A DNA stretch of 53,754 nt from UBA2108 sp002713215 (GTDB lineage: Bacteria > Bacteroidota > Bacteroidia > Flavobacteriales_G > Salibacteraceae). The stretch is from NCBI GenBank assembly GCA_937891015.1, contig CALAPY010000105.1, positions 1-53,754 of the forward strand, written 5' to 3'. The number at the start of each line of letters is the position of its first letter. Positions within the stretch are counted from its first letter, which is position 1. This document shows positions 1 through 8,502 of the stretch, piece by piece. The notes under the pieces are model-generated. The model had not been told where the DNA came from. It saw nothing but the letters and a program-made list of their open reading frames with translations, and made no database searches. The position numbers and the translations under genes were made by a program.

Positions 1-1715
1 CGGCTCCGGCTGTCAATGGATTGAACTTGCCTGAGCTTACATTGTTTCCAAAGTAAGTTCCACCACTTGGACTTCCACCAGTTAAGGTCAACAATCCTGA
101 GTTACTACAGATTGCACTAAAGCTCGATAAACTTACCATGGGCTGTGCATTTACAACCTGATTTGTACTGTCCTTGTTAGTACACCCGTTACCATCGGTA
201 TAACTGTAAACTATATTATGAGTACCTACTCCGGCTGTAGCCGGATTAAAGTTATTGGAACTCACACCGGTGCCACTATAAATTCCGCCAGTTGGACTTC
301 CGCCACTCAATGTAACCAAACCATTATCGATACATACATCGGATAAACTTGAGAATGTTACCGTTGGACTAGAATTTACTACTATGGTTTGACTAGCTGT
401 GTCTTTACAACCCTTACCATCGGTATAAGTATAGTTAATCGTATGACTTCCTCCTCCGGCTGTTGAAGGATTAAAACTTCCTGATGAGGTGTTATTCCCA
501 AAATAGGTTCCTCCACTCGGACTTCCTCCACTCAATGTCAACAATCCCGAATTACTACATACGGCACTGAAACTAGATAGACCTACTGTGGGTTTGGCAT
601 TAATTACCAACGAAATGGTGGCGGTGTCGGATCCACATGCATTGGTCGCATAATACCTAATTTCATGTATTCCGACGCCAAGTGTTCCAGGGTTTGCACT
701 TGTCGCAACTGAACCATTTACAAGATAAGTTCCTCCTGTTGGAGAACCTCCATACAATGGAAAGGCCGGTGCATTTATGCATATAGCTGGATAACTGGAT
801 AAGCTTGCGGTCAGGTTAGAATCAACTTTAATAGTAAAGGAAGCAGTGTCAGAACAACCCAGACTATCTACTTTGTAGTGAAGAGTGTGCGTTCCTTTTC
901 CAATGATGGTTGGATAAAAACGATTGGAAAAAACCGTAGGACCATAAAAAGTTCCACCTGTATGACTTCCATAACTTGACAAGTTTATCCAAAAAGTTGA
1001 AACACATTGATCAGGTACTTGAGAAACAGAGGCTGTTGGGTTTTTAGAAACAATAATCTTAGAAGTATCCGTTCCTGTACAGGAATTCGTATCCGTATAG
1101 GTATAGGTGATCACGTGTGAGCCAATGCCTGAAGAATCTGGATCAAATTTTCCGTTTTTAACTCCATTACCGGAGTACATACCACCAAATGGATTTCCAC
1201 CCGACAAAATCAACTTACCTGATTGGTGGCAAACAGGGCTTAAGCTCGAAAAAGAAACTTTGGGTGCCGAATCGACCCTTAAAGTAATCGTGTCTAAAAC
1301 CGAACAACCATTAGAATCGTTAGCATCGTAATAAATAGAGTGGGTTCCGACCCCGGCAGAAACTGGGTTAAACTTATTAGAATTAACTCCAACCCCAGAA
1401 AAAACACCTCCTGAAGGAGTTCCTGAGAGTGTTAGTAAGCCACTATTTAGGCATTGATTACTATAGGTTCCAGCACTTGCTGAACTCGGGTCCACAACTG
1501 TAGCAACAACTGTGTCAATCCATTCGCAATAATTAGAATCTAAAAACCTGTAAATAATATTGTAATTACCCGCAGTCCTTCCAGCTGCGGTAAAAACACT
1601 ATCAGTCATACCAACTCCTGAAAAAGTTCCACCTTCGGGAAGGGCTGAAAGAGTATCATTGCTTCCATTTGAGCAATAGGTTGTATCAAAACCGACAAAA
1701 GAAATAGGGACACTA
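1..1715 (-). repeat. In-frame tandem repeat array, 225-bp period
   Basis: Near-identical 225-bp units are visible at the left edge: the block beginning GGACTTCC recurs at 69, 294 and 519, exactly 225 bp apart. Older, more diverged units of about 73-75 codons continue to roughly 1715. The encoded unit carries one Cys at each end of a beta-sandwich-like module. Alternate units resemble each other most (the units at 69 and 519 are closer to each other than to the one at 294), which suggests duplication in pairs. The array continues beyond the window. Confidence 0.85.
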
Positions 1716-3778
1716 TATGATTTACAGGTATCTTCACAATCCTTCGACTTGTAGAGGTTCATTATCTCACCAGCATTCAACTCACAGTTAAACAGATTTA
1801 CATCATCAATTTTACCTTTCCATTTTTGTGTGTTATTATACCTGGCGCCAATTTTAGCCACTGGAGATGAAGCATAACCGGCACTCACATTTGACAAAGC
1901 GACTGTATCTTTTAATACTCCATCGAGATACAATTTGGCACCTTTATTGGTTCTTGTGAATGAAATATGATACCATTTATTTAAAACTGGCAAAGAACCG
2001 GTACAAACATTTGAAGGAGAACCAGATGTGTTGTATGTACTTATACACCAACCAACATGTCCCGCAGAAACGTTATTAAAAATTCCCATCATTTGGTCAG
2101 TTGGAGTTGCTCCAACCGATAGAATAACCCTTCCTGACCCTGCACCTGGGTTTTGAGTTGGGTAAACCCAGGCTGAGTAAGTATATTGATCGTGCCCTTT
2201 TAAAGGTGCAACAGGCGCTGACATCGAAGCAGTAGTCCCGTTAAAAGAATAAGCCGAATTTGGCTTTCCATATCTATTAGAATCCAACGAGGCCGTATTT
2301 GAGGTTACGTTATTTCCATTTCCCGATTCGTCGTTAGCGTTTCCATTAAAACAATATTTCATAACCGGTGCGTTGCAAGAATCACAAGAATTTGAGTTAT
2401 ATAAACTTACAATCTCCGTGCTATTCATTGCACATCCATAAATTCGAACATCGTCAATTTTTCCTTTAAAATGCTGTGTATTATTAAATCGAGAACCAAT
2501 TTTCATTGCGGAATTTGATCCATAGTTGGCATTCCTGTTATTAATTTTTACTGTATCCGATAAAACACCGTTCACGTATAGTTTGGCAACTTTATTGGTT
2601 CTGGTAAAAGCTATATGGTACCATTGATTTACGGTAGGCAAAGTATTGGTATACACATTTTCAAATCCGGAAGTATTATAGGTTCCTATACCAAATCCAA
2701 CATGATTAAAACTTGATCTATTGCCTAAAGCAATATGCTGATCTCCTCCTGAGCCACCTACCGATAATAGCATATAGTATTTATTTATCCCAGGGTTCTG
2801 CGACACATTTACCCACGCAGAATATGTAAATTCATTTTTTCCTGTATATTTTGATCCGGAAACGGCAATATTATCATTGATCCCATCAAACGAATAGGCA
2901 GCTTTAGAACGACCCTTTCTATTTGTTGTTAGACTAGCTCCGGATACCGTCCCATTGTTTCCATTGGATGTTCCGTCCTTAGCATTACCATTAAAACAAT
3001 GGACTGAAAGGGGTGACGTTACACAGGATTGGCGGACCGAATCACAAGATTTTGAATTATAAAGAGCTTTTATTTTAACACTATCTAAAATGCATGAATA
3101 AACTACTAATTCATCAATGACCCCATTGAAGTACTGGATAGTTCCAGAAGTGCTTGCTCTTGCTCCCAGTTCAACTAACATTGGGGAAGTAGAATATTTG
3201 GCACTACTGTTATTTAAAGAAACAGATTTATTCAAAACTCCGTCTATATATAATTTAAGAACTGTATTACTTCTAGTAACCGCAACATGATACCATTGAT
3301 TAACCTTAGGAAGAGAATTAGTAAAACTGACCCCGGATCCAGCAGTTGAACTATCGTAGGATGCGGCTCCAAAGCCCGTGTGCTTGGCTGGAGCATATGC
3401 GTTGGTCAACAAAATAGATTGATCTGGTCCAGCTCCACCAACATGAAAAATACATTGTGCCTGACCAATTGCTGGATTCTTATTCACTTTAACCCAAGCT
3501 GCATAAGTATATTCATTGTGACCGTAGAACGGGCTTGTAGGCAATTGAATCTTTTGATTTAGTCCGTTAAATTTATATGCTGTGTTTAAGTAACCTAACC
3601 TTCCTGTTGTAAGTGTTGCATTGTTACTAATTGAGTGATTATTACTTCCAGAATTATCCTTGGAGTCACCGTTAAAACAATAGACAGAAATTGGTGAATT
3701 ACATGACTGTCCGTTGATTTGAAGAAAAAAAATACTAAGAAAAGATAGGAGTATTATGTTGAAAAAAGTATATCTCAA
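1..3778 (-). CDS. Giant secreted LamG/tandem-repeat surface protein (N-terminal part, runs off the window)
   Basis: This open frame has no stop before the left edge and encodes at least 1259 residues, so the C terminus is outside the window. I place the start at a TTG at 3776-3778: an in-frame TAG lies six codons upstream, and the TTG is followed by a hydrophobic signal peptide (LSFLSIFFLQINGQS). After it come three LamG/concanavalin-like domains of about 215-230 residues. Each opens with a C-F-N-G-D/N motif (near 3705, 3005 and 2355), contains W-Y-H-I/V-A/S-F/V-T-R and L-Y-I/V-D/N-G-V-L, and ends in a Cys-rich linker. From about 1715 to the edge there are about eight Ig/PKD-like units of 73-75 residues with S-G-G-x-P-x-G-G-x-Y and G-x-G-x-H-x-I-x-Y motifs. 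This is the architecture of Bacteroidota type IX-secreted adhesins, but the sorting domain cannot be seen. Role inferred: adhesion or glycan binding. Confidence 0.85.
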   Translation of the reverse strand, partial: MRYTFFNIILLSFLSIFFLQINGQSCNSPISVYCFNGDSKDNSGSNNHSISNNATLTTGRLGYLNTAYKFNGLNQKIQLPTSPFYGHNEYTYAAWVKVNKNPAIGQAQCIFHVGGAGPDQSILLTNAYAPAKHTGFGAASYDSSTAGSGVSFTNSLPKVNQWYHVAVTRSNTVLKLYIDGVLNKSVSLNNSSAKYSTSPMLVELGARASTSGTIQYFNGVIDELVVYSCILDSVKIKALYNSKSCDSVRQSCVTSPLSVHCFNGNAKDGTSNGNNGTVSGASLTTNRKGRSKAAYSFDGINDNIAVSGSKYTGKNEFTYSAWVNVSQNPGINKYYMLLSVGGSGGDQHIALGNRSSFNHVGFGIGTYNTSGFENVYTNTLPTVNQWYHIAFTRTNKVAKLYVNGVLSDTVKINNRNANYGSNSAMKIGSRFNNTQHFKGKIDDVRIYGCAMNSTEIVSLYNSNSCDSCNAPVMKYCFNGNANDESGNGNNVTSNTASLDSNRYGKPNSAYSFNGTTASMSAPVAPLKGHDQYTYSAWVYPTQNPGAGSGRVILSVGATPTDQMMGIFNNVSAGHVGWCISTYNTSGSPSNVCTGSLPVLNKWYHISFTRTNKGAKLYLDGVLKDTVALSNVSAGYASSPVAKIGARYNNTQKWKGKIDDVNLFNCELNAGEIMNLYKSKDCEDTCKSYSVPISFVGFDTTYCSNGSNDTLSALPEGGTFSGVGMTDSVFTAAGRTAGNYNIIYRFLDSNYCEWIDTVVATVVDPSSASAGTYSNQCLNSGLLTLSGTPSGGVFSGVGVNSNKFNPVSAGVGTHSIYYDANDSNGCSVLDTITLRVDSAPKVSFSSLSPVCHQSGKLILSGGNPFGGMYSGNGVKNGKFDPDSSGIGSHVITYTYTDTNSCTGTDTSKIIVSKNPTASVSQVPDQCVSTFWINLSSYGSHTGGTFYGPTVFSNRFYPTIIGKGTHTLHYKVDSLGCSDTASFTIKVDSNLTASLSSYPAICINAPAFPLYGGSPTGGTYLVNGSVATSANPGTLGVGIHEIRYYATNACGSDTATISLVINAKPTVGLSSFSAVCSNSGLLTLSGGSPSGGTYFGNNTSSGSFNPSTAGGGSHTINYTYTDGKGCKDTASQTIVVNSSPTVTFSSLSDVCIDNGLVTLSGGSPTGGIYSGTGVSSNNFNPATAGVGTHNIVYSYTDGNGCTNKDSTNQVVNAQPMVSLSSFSAICSNSGLLTLTGGSPSGGTYFGNNVSSGKFNPLTAGA

Positions 3779-3909
3779 ATTGCTGATTTTTGACTAGATT
3801 AATATCCAGCTAAGTTAGCAAAAAACTTAACCTCTATGACCCTAAGTACTTTATGTACTTCTCACTATCAATTAAAAAGGCATACTACCTACCACCTTGT
3901 ATGTTGGAC

Positions 3910-4611
3910 TTATTTTGTTGCCTCCAAATAAATGGATACGAATTTTCGTGTTTCGCTATCCAAGTCAATTAAAAGCTCTTTTTTAGCTCCTTCCCTGTAT
4001 GCTTTAACATCAATTTTAGAAAACCCAACTTTGGAAAGATAAAACCTAAGCGTCTCCTCATCCCATGCTGAAATATGCCCATATTCCTGAAGCACAAAAC
4101 TAACCGCTCCCATTTTCGAATGTAATTTTCGCTTTGCTCGTTCAGGATTTAAACTGTTGGTGAAATACAACTTTTCCCATTCATTAAACCACGCAACGTC
4201 ATTATTTGCATAAGCATTTAAAAATTTCGAAACATCCGGTAGGATAATTCTTAAAACCCCTCCTGGTTTGAGTATTCTGTAGCATTCACTCATTAACTTT
4301 TCGTCATCGGAATAAGATAAATGCTCCATAGTATGTTCACATGTAATACCGTCTACAGATTCATCTTTTATTTTCAAGGGAAACCTTAAATCAGCTCCGT
4401 AATCAATTCCTTTTTCAAAAAAGAAATCTATGTTGATCATTCCTTCAGTAATTACAGGGCCACAACCTAAGTTTATAAAATTCGTCTGACCTTCGTCAAT
4501 ACTTAGCCTTTTTTGAAACATCCTTCCAATAAAAGATTTTAACTCAAAATAAAATGGTCCAAAAACGGTTGAAGGCAGAAAGAAAAAAATAGCTTTAAAT
4601 ATACTTTTCAT
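3910..4611 (-). CDS. SAM-dependent methyltransferase (Methyltransf_11 type)
   Basis: A class I methyltransferase of 233 residues. The SAM-binding glycine motif N-L-G-C-G-P is at residues 47-52, the acidic loop N-I-D at 60-62, the motif C-E-H-T-M-E-H-L at 91-98, and the post-motif L-K-P-G-G at 114-118. Proteins of this form are common in polysaccharide loci, where they methylate sugars or lipid-linked intermediates. The substrate cannot be told from sequence. The N terminus is hydrophobic (residues 5-22), so membrane association is possible. It is transcribed away from the flippase gene at 4817 and has its own good promoter at 4679-4707. Confidence 0.8.
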   Translation of the reverse strand: MKSIFKAIFFFLPSTVFGPFYFELKSFIGRMFQKRLSIDEGQTNFINLGCGPVITEGMINIDFFFEKGIDYGADLRFPLKIKDESVDGITCEHTMEHLSYSDDEKLMSECYRILKPGGVLRIILPDVSKFLNAYANNDVAWFNEWEKLYFTNSLNPERAKRKLHSKMGAVSFVLQEYGHISAWDEETLRFYLSKVGFSKIDVKAYREGAKKELLIDLDSETRKFVSIYLEATK

Positions 4612-4678
4612 AAAAACAAATCATGATTCATAGATGGTGAGTAATGTATTACTAAAGTTTAATCGAATCAAACGCTCG

Positions 4679-4707
4679 CAAATGTAGATAAATACATTTT
4701 GGGCCAA
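4679..4707 (-). promoter_or_regulatory. Bacteroidota-type promoter for the methyltransferase gene
   Basis: On the minus strand the -33 element TTG (complement of 4705-4707) is followed by an 18-bp spacer and the -7 element TACATTTG (complement of 4679-4686). This matches the primary sigma consensus TTTG-N19-TAnnTTTG known from Bacteroides and Flavobacterium. The predicted start of transcription is near 4674, giving a leader of about 60 nt. Confidence 0.6.
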
Positions 4708-4816
4708 GCCCGAACTCTGTAAAACAATTGATCTGAACTTTGGCAATTCAAATTGTTATTTACTTAATGGACTCTGCTCCTTTTTAACAGCTAAGTAATT
4801 TAATATTGCTTTTTAT

Positions 4817-6316
4817 ATGGGTACAAACATCATTCAGAAACAAAGCTTATTCTCTACCATTTTTAACTATTTAGGAGTTGGAATTGCCTATATAAATCTG
4901 CTGTTTATTCTTCCCCACTTTCTTACCCTTAAGGAAATAGGGGTCATGCGATTAATTATTGAAATGGCAACATTATTTATGTTGGTGTTTCAGTTTGGGT
5001 CTCCGTATTTGGTAATTCGATACTTTCCAACGTATGTTGAATCTGAAGAAAAGCAACGATCGTTTTATACACTTGCCATTACATTCAGTATACTGGGAAT
5101 TGGAATGATGTCCATTTTTTATTGGATTTTTCGAGATCCTATTCTTAATTATTTTTCAGAAAAATCTTCGCTCATTTCTGACTACGAAAAAGCGTTTCTG
5201 GTAATTGCTGCCTCACTTGTTTTGTTCAATGTTTTTGAACGGATATTTAGTAGTAAAAAGATTATTGCTATTCCAACATTTTTTAAGGAATTTGTATACA
5301 GAGTAGGTTTAAGCGTAGTTGCAATATTAATCGGCATCAAGCTTGTTTCTTTTTCTCAAGGAATTAATATTTGGATGTTCTTCTATCTACTTGCCCCAAT
5401 AATTCTCCTTTTCCTTTACAAAAAGAAATTCGGGTTAAAATTCAACTTCAATGGAGCGGTTTGGAACAAGCCAAATCTTAGAAAGTATTTGGGTTATGCC
5501 TCAATTGTTTCTCTTGGAGCTATAGGCGGTGGTCTAAGTATAAAAATAGACATGATAATGACTGGCTCTATGCTTGGTCCGGAACAGTTAACAATTTATG
5601 CAACTATGGTATATGTGGCAACTGTTATTGAAATCCCTAAAAGAGCATTAGTACAAATAAGCGACCCATTTATTTCGGAGTATTACACAGAAGGTAAAAT
5701 TGATAAAATTGGAGCGCTCCATAAAAAAAATAGTGTTGTTCTTCTTGTTTTTGGAGTGTTCATATTTCTTGGAATATATTTCAACCTGCCCTACCTGTTT
5801 CAAATCATGCCCAAAGGAGAAAGTTTTGCATTGGGAATCAATGTATTTCTAATCATTTCTGGAGTTAAATTCATGAGCTTACTGAGTGGAATTTCCAATC
5901 AGATACTTTTAAACTCGGTCGAAGCATGGGTAAGTTCCGTAACCATTGTTATCCTGGCTTTTACTTCAATAGTGCTAAACTATTATCTTATTCCAATTTA
6001 CGGCCTTGAAGGAGCAGCATTTGCAACTCTAATATCGGTTGGAATAAATCACGCTCTTGTCATGATTTATGTGTACTGGAAATTTAGAATACATCCATTT
6101 TGCAAACAAATATTCTTGTTATTTGGATTCGCGGTTTTGCTTTTTTTGGCTCTTATTCAGGTCCCCATGATTTCCAATCCTTACTTAGGTATATTAATAA
6201 CAACCTCAATTATTAGTATTGTATTTCCATTAGCCATTTGGAAATTAAACATTTCGGAGGACGCGAACCAGCTTTTGATTCAGCTTATCTCTAAAATAAA
6301 GGAGAAGGTTATATAG
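4817..6316 (+). CDS. Wzx-like polysaccharide flippase (MVF/MATE superfamily)
   Basis: An integral membrane protein of 499 residues with about 12-14 hydrophobic helices and the layout of oligosaccharide flippases (PF01943/PF13440 type). The family moves lipid-linked glycan units across the inner membrane. Support includes the N-terminal segment with L-G-V-G-I-A-Y-I-N, a long charged loop after helix 4, the G-G-G-L-S-I-K-I-D-M segment mid-protein, and the G-A-A-F-A-T-L-I motif in a late helix, which is typical of flippases. The stop lies 2 bp from the stop of the convergent gene at 6319. Neighbouring methyltransferases and glycan enzymes fit the role. A second, distinct flippase is at 48302. 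Confidence 0.85.
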   Translation: MGTNIIQKQSLFSTIFNYLGVGIAYINLLFILPHFLTLKEIGVMRLIIEMATLFMLVFQFGSPYLVIRYFPTYVESEEKQRSFYTLAITFSILGIGMMSIFYWIFRDPILNYFSEKSSLISDYEKAFLVIAASLVLFNVFERIFSSKKIIAIPTFFKEFVYRVGLSVVAILIGIKLVSFSQGINIWMFFYLLAPIILLFLYKKKFGLKFNFNGAVWNKPNLRKYLGYASIVSLGAIGGGLSIKIDMIMTGSMLGPEQLTIYATMVYVATVIEIPKRALVQISDPFISEYYTEGKIDKIGALHKKNSVVLLVFGVFIFLGIYFNLPYLFQIMPKGESFALGINVFLIISGVKFMSLLSGISNQILLNSVEAWVSSVTIVILAFTSIVLNYYLIPIYGLEGAAFATLISVGINHALVMIYVYWKFRIHPFCKQIFLLFGFAVLLFLALIQVPMISNPYLGILITTSIISIVFPLAIWKLNISEDANQLLIQLISKIKEKVI

Positions 6317-6318
6317 GC

Positions 6319-7164
6319 TTAGCTTTTCAAAGCTTCGTTTATGTCAATTCGAGGGTAAACATTCAATAGGCCATACTTGCTTGCATTACCTATAAATACA
6401 TTTTGAGTCCTGGCGTAATTATCTATCATATTCAGTTGACGCCACATTTTCCAAAACTCGAAATACATATTTCCTGATTTAAGCAAATCATCTTCGAATC
6501 CTTTTTCTGCCTGATTATTGGTGATTTTTGAATGACCATACCAGCGTATATTATCTCTCCCCTTCCCAAACTGAACGATTTGATCTAAATCCATTCCGAG
6601 TAAATAAATCTTCTCAAATCCCAGGTAAACAGCTATCGTTAAACATTGTGTTATTGCAGAGGGAATGTTCATTATTCGGCTAGAAATATCACAATCAGTT
6701 TTATTCATAAATAAAGGATTAAGGCCTTTGCTTATATAAAAACTTCTATCTCCAATACCCGTTTTAGAGTCTATTATGTATTTAGTGTCTTTACCAAAAA
6801 AATAGAGACAGTCTTTTGGCAATCTTTCTTCCATATCTCCGATCCAATCTATCCAATCATTATCAAAGCTTTTCTGATGATGCTTGGGTACGACCACATG
6901 AAACTTAGGACTCAGTAACTCAATATCGTCATGCATGTGAAAATTATTTTGTGTCATCACATGTTGTCCTTTCAAAATACTTAAATCTTCATTGTTGATG
7001 GAAGGACCTGAACCAAGAATGAAAAGCTTTTCCCCTTTGTACTTATTTTTAAGTTTTTTATTTCTTGAAAGCACCGAACTTGGAGCAAAACTTAGCACCC
7101 TAAACAACGAATGACTTGCATACTTTTTAAATAAATATGGTACAAAATGGGTAATATTATTCAT
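6319..7164 (-). CDS. GT42/DUF115-like putative glycosyltransferase
   Basis: This 281-residue protein has a nucleotide-binding-like N-terminal motif, L-F-I-L-G-S-G-P-S at 47-55. A second motif is S-A-I-T-Q-C-L-T-I-A at 169-178 followed by L-G-F-E-K-I-Y-L-L-G-M-D at 181-192, and the protein ends with a Y-P-R-I-D signature. The layout resembles the Campylobacter Cst-I/Cst-II sialyltransferase family (GT42) and the related DUF115/MptE-like Rossmann proteins of surface-glycan loci. From sequence alone I cannot choose between a sugar transferase and another nucleotide-using enzyme. The neighbours are a flippase on one side and a methyltransferase on the same strand. Confidence 0.55.
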   Translation of the reverse strand: MNNITHFVPYLFKKYASHSLFRVLSFAPSSVLSRNKKLKNKYKGEKLFILGSGPSINNEDLSILKGQHVMTQNNFHMHDDIELLSPKFHVVVPKHHQKSFDNDWIDWIGDMEERLPKDCLYFFGKDTKYIIDSKTGIGDRSFYISKGLNPLFMNKTDCDISSRIMNIPSAITQCLTIAVYLGFEKIYLLGMDLDQIVQFGKGRDNIRWYGHSKITNNQAEKGFEDDLLKSGNMYFEFWKMWRQLNMIDNYARTQNVFIGNASKYGLLNVYPRIDINEALKS

Positions 7165-7248
7165 TTCTTAATCTTTTGGCCCCGTTAATTATCGTATAGG
7201 GAAAAGAGGCCCATTACTATAGAAAACTACAAGAAAGCCTTAATCTAG

Positions 7249-7980
7249 TTACTGAATTTTCTGAAAAAGATAGTTTGGGTTCCTATCAACTATTCTATAA
7301 TTCTTGTTTTTTCTCATTTCCTTCATGAACTCACTGCAACCAAAATTGTAATAGCTTGCTGAATCATCAAAAAGGATAAAACCACCATTAACAAGATATT
7401 TGTCACAGTTTTCAAAGTCACGTTTTGTAAATTCGTAAGAATGGTTCCCATCTATAAAAGCAAAACTAATTGGCCCGCCAAGTTGGATTTCTCTATCCAA
7501 TATATCTGTATGCGTGTCACCTTTTTCCCATAATTTGAAAAAATCATCTGAGAATTCTTCAATTGCATAGGGCAGATTATTTGGGCTAAACACCTTGATA
7601 TTTCGAATGAAAGACTCCTTAACAAATTTTCTATAAACATCATGCTCCAAATGGGAATCTCCCAAATATTTGGAATCGGAATCCTCAAAAATCCATTTGT
7701 CGGAAGTAATGATCTTATTCTTTTTTGAATATTTATTCAAAAAATATGTCATTACATTACTTGATAAACCACAGAAAGATCCTATTTCAATAATTGGTTC
7801 ATCCCCTTCAATATCTTTTATCGCCAGTTCAAATAAATGATAATTCCCTTCATTCATCATTCCCGCATTGGCAAATTTTAGCCAATTAAGATATTCGTTT
7901 TCCACTTTTTTGGTTTTGATACGAGCCAAACCGTACTGAAAAATTTGCTTTACGCTTGCCATAATTTTGCTTTTACCCAT
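7249..7980 (-). CDS. Class I SAM methyltransferase (Methyltransf_24 type)
   Basis: A protein of 243 residues. The SAM motif is E-I-G-S-F-C-G at 65-71, and the late motif F-I-D-G-N-H-S-Y at 175-182 is followed by N-G-G-F-I-L-F-D-D at 198-206. The D-G-x-H-x-Y signature is typical of the Methyltransf_24 and cephalosporin-hydroxylase-like group found in glycan clusters, where some members methylate sugars. It lies 84 bp upstream of the GT42/DUF115-like gene on the same strand, so the two may be co-transcribed. The acceptor is unknown. Confidence 0.75.
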   Translation of the reverse strand: MGKSKIMASVKQIFQYGLARIKTKKVENEYLNWLKFANAGMMNEGNYHLFELAIKDIEGDEPIIEIGSFCGLSSNVMTYFLNKYSKKNKIITSDKWIFEDSDSKYLGDSHLEHDVYRKFVKESFIRNIKVFSPNNLPYAIEEFSDDFFKLWEKGDTHTDILDREIQLGGPISFAFIDGNHSYEFTKRDFENCDKYLVNGGFILFDDSASYYNFGCSEFMKEMRKNKNYRIVDRNPNYLFQKIQ

Positions 7981-8502
7981 TCAACCGTCCACAAACAAAG
8001 TCTGATAGGCCGTCCATAAGAATCCAACAATGATCCTTTGAAAATAGGTTAATCTTTAAATCTTAACTAAAGTTTCTATTAAAATAAATTCCAAATAGTC
8101 AATTTGTTTGATGTGAGTTTTTTTCTCCTTCTTCATCAGAACTAACTATTTAAAGGTTCGCTTTTATTAATTCATTTCATATTTTTCAAAAGTATTTATT
8201 CTGATGAGTTTTATATTAAAAAAATATAGGTGGTAGTTTGATATTTATACTGTATGATTGGCTGCCAATGGTATATACTTTCCTAAAACAAGATTCGAAG
8301 TCTTTCGCAAGATGTGATCCATTCATTAATTAGATTACAATGATCAAATTCTACAACGACATAATGACAAGGGTCATCCAATTACATTTTAAATACTTCT
8401 TGGCTCTTCCGCAGAAAATTTGAGTCTATTGAACTTATTTTAAGTCGAACTTTATTTGTACAACGTATCAATATAGTAGATTTGACACCCAAAATTAAAC
8501 AG
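7981..8502. other. Long AT-rich divergent intergenic region
   Basis: About 500 bp between two divergently read genes, with no convincing coding frame. It holds the promoter at 8456-8484 for the rightward gene and a weak leftward -7-like element (complement of CAAAAGTA, 8187-8194). A small inverted repeat, ATTGG-CTG-CCAAT, is near 8256-8268. I see no known riboswitch, tRNA or repeat in it. Confidence 0.6.
8456..8484 (+). promoter_or_regulatory. Bacteroidota-type promoter for the YfhO-like gene
   Basis: TTG at 8456-8458 (inside TTTG), an 18-bp spacer, then TAGATTTG at 8477-8484. The transcription start is predicted near 8489, 14 nt before the ATG at 8503. This makes the upstream in-frame TTG at 8482, which lies inside the -7 element, an unlikely start codon. 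Confidence 0.6.

Noticed and set aside
1107..1331. 74-codon plus-strand frame
   Set aside because: It is a shadow of the large minus-strand repeat protein, which reads continuously through this stretch with matching repeat motifs.
1..1715. CRISPR-like regular repetition
   Set aside because: The 225-bp period is a whole number of codons, the frame stays open throughout, and there are no short repeats with unique spacers.
3811..3829. TAAGTT/AACTTA hairpin before the LamG protein as a riboswitch or attenuator
   Set aside because: The stem is only 6 bp, has no T-tract and matches no known RNA motif.
8340..8423. 27-codon plus-strand frame in the long intergenic region
   Set aside because: It has no promoter or recognisable features, and short frames of this size are expected by chance in AT-rich DNA.
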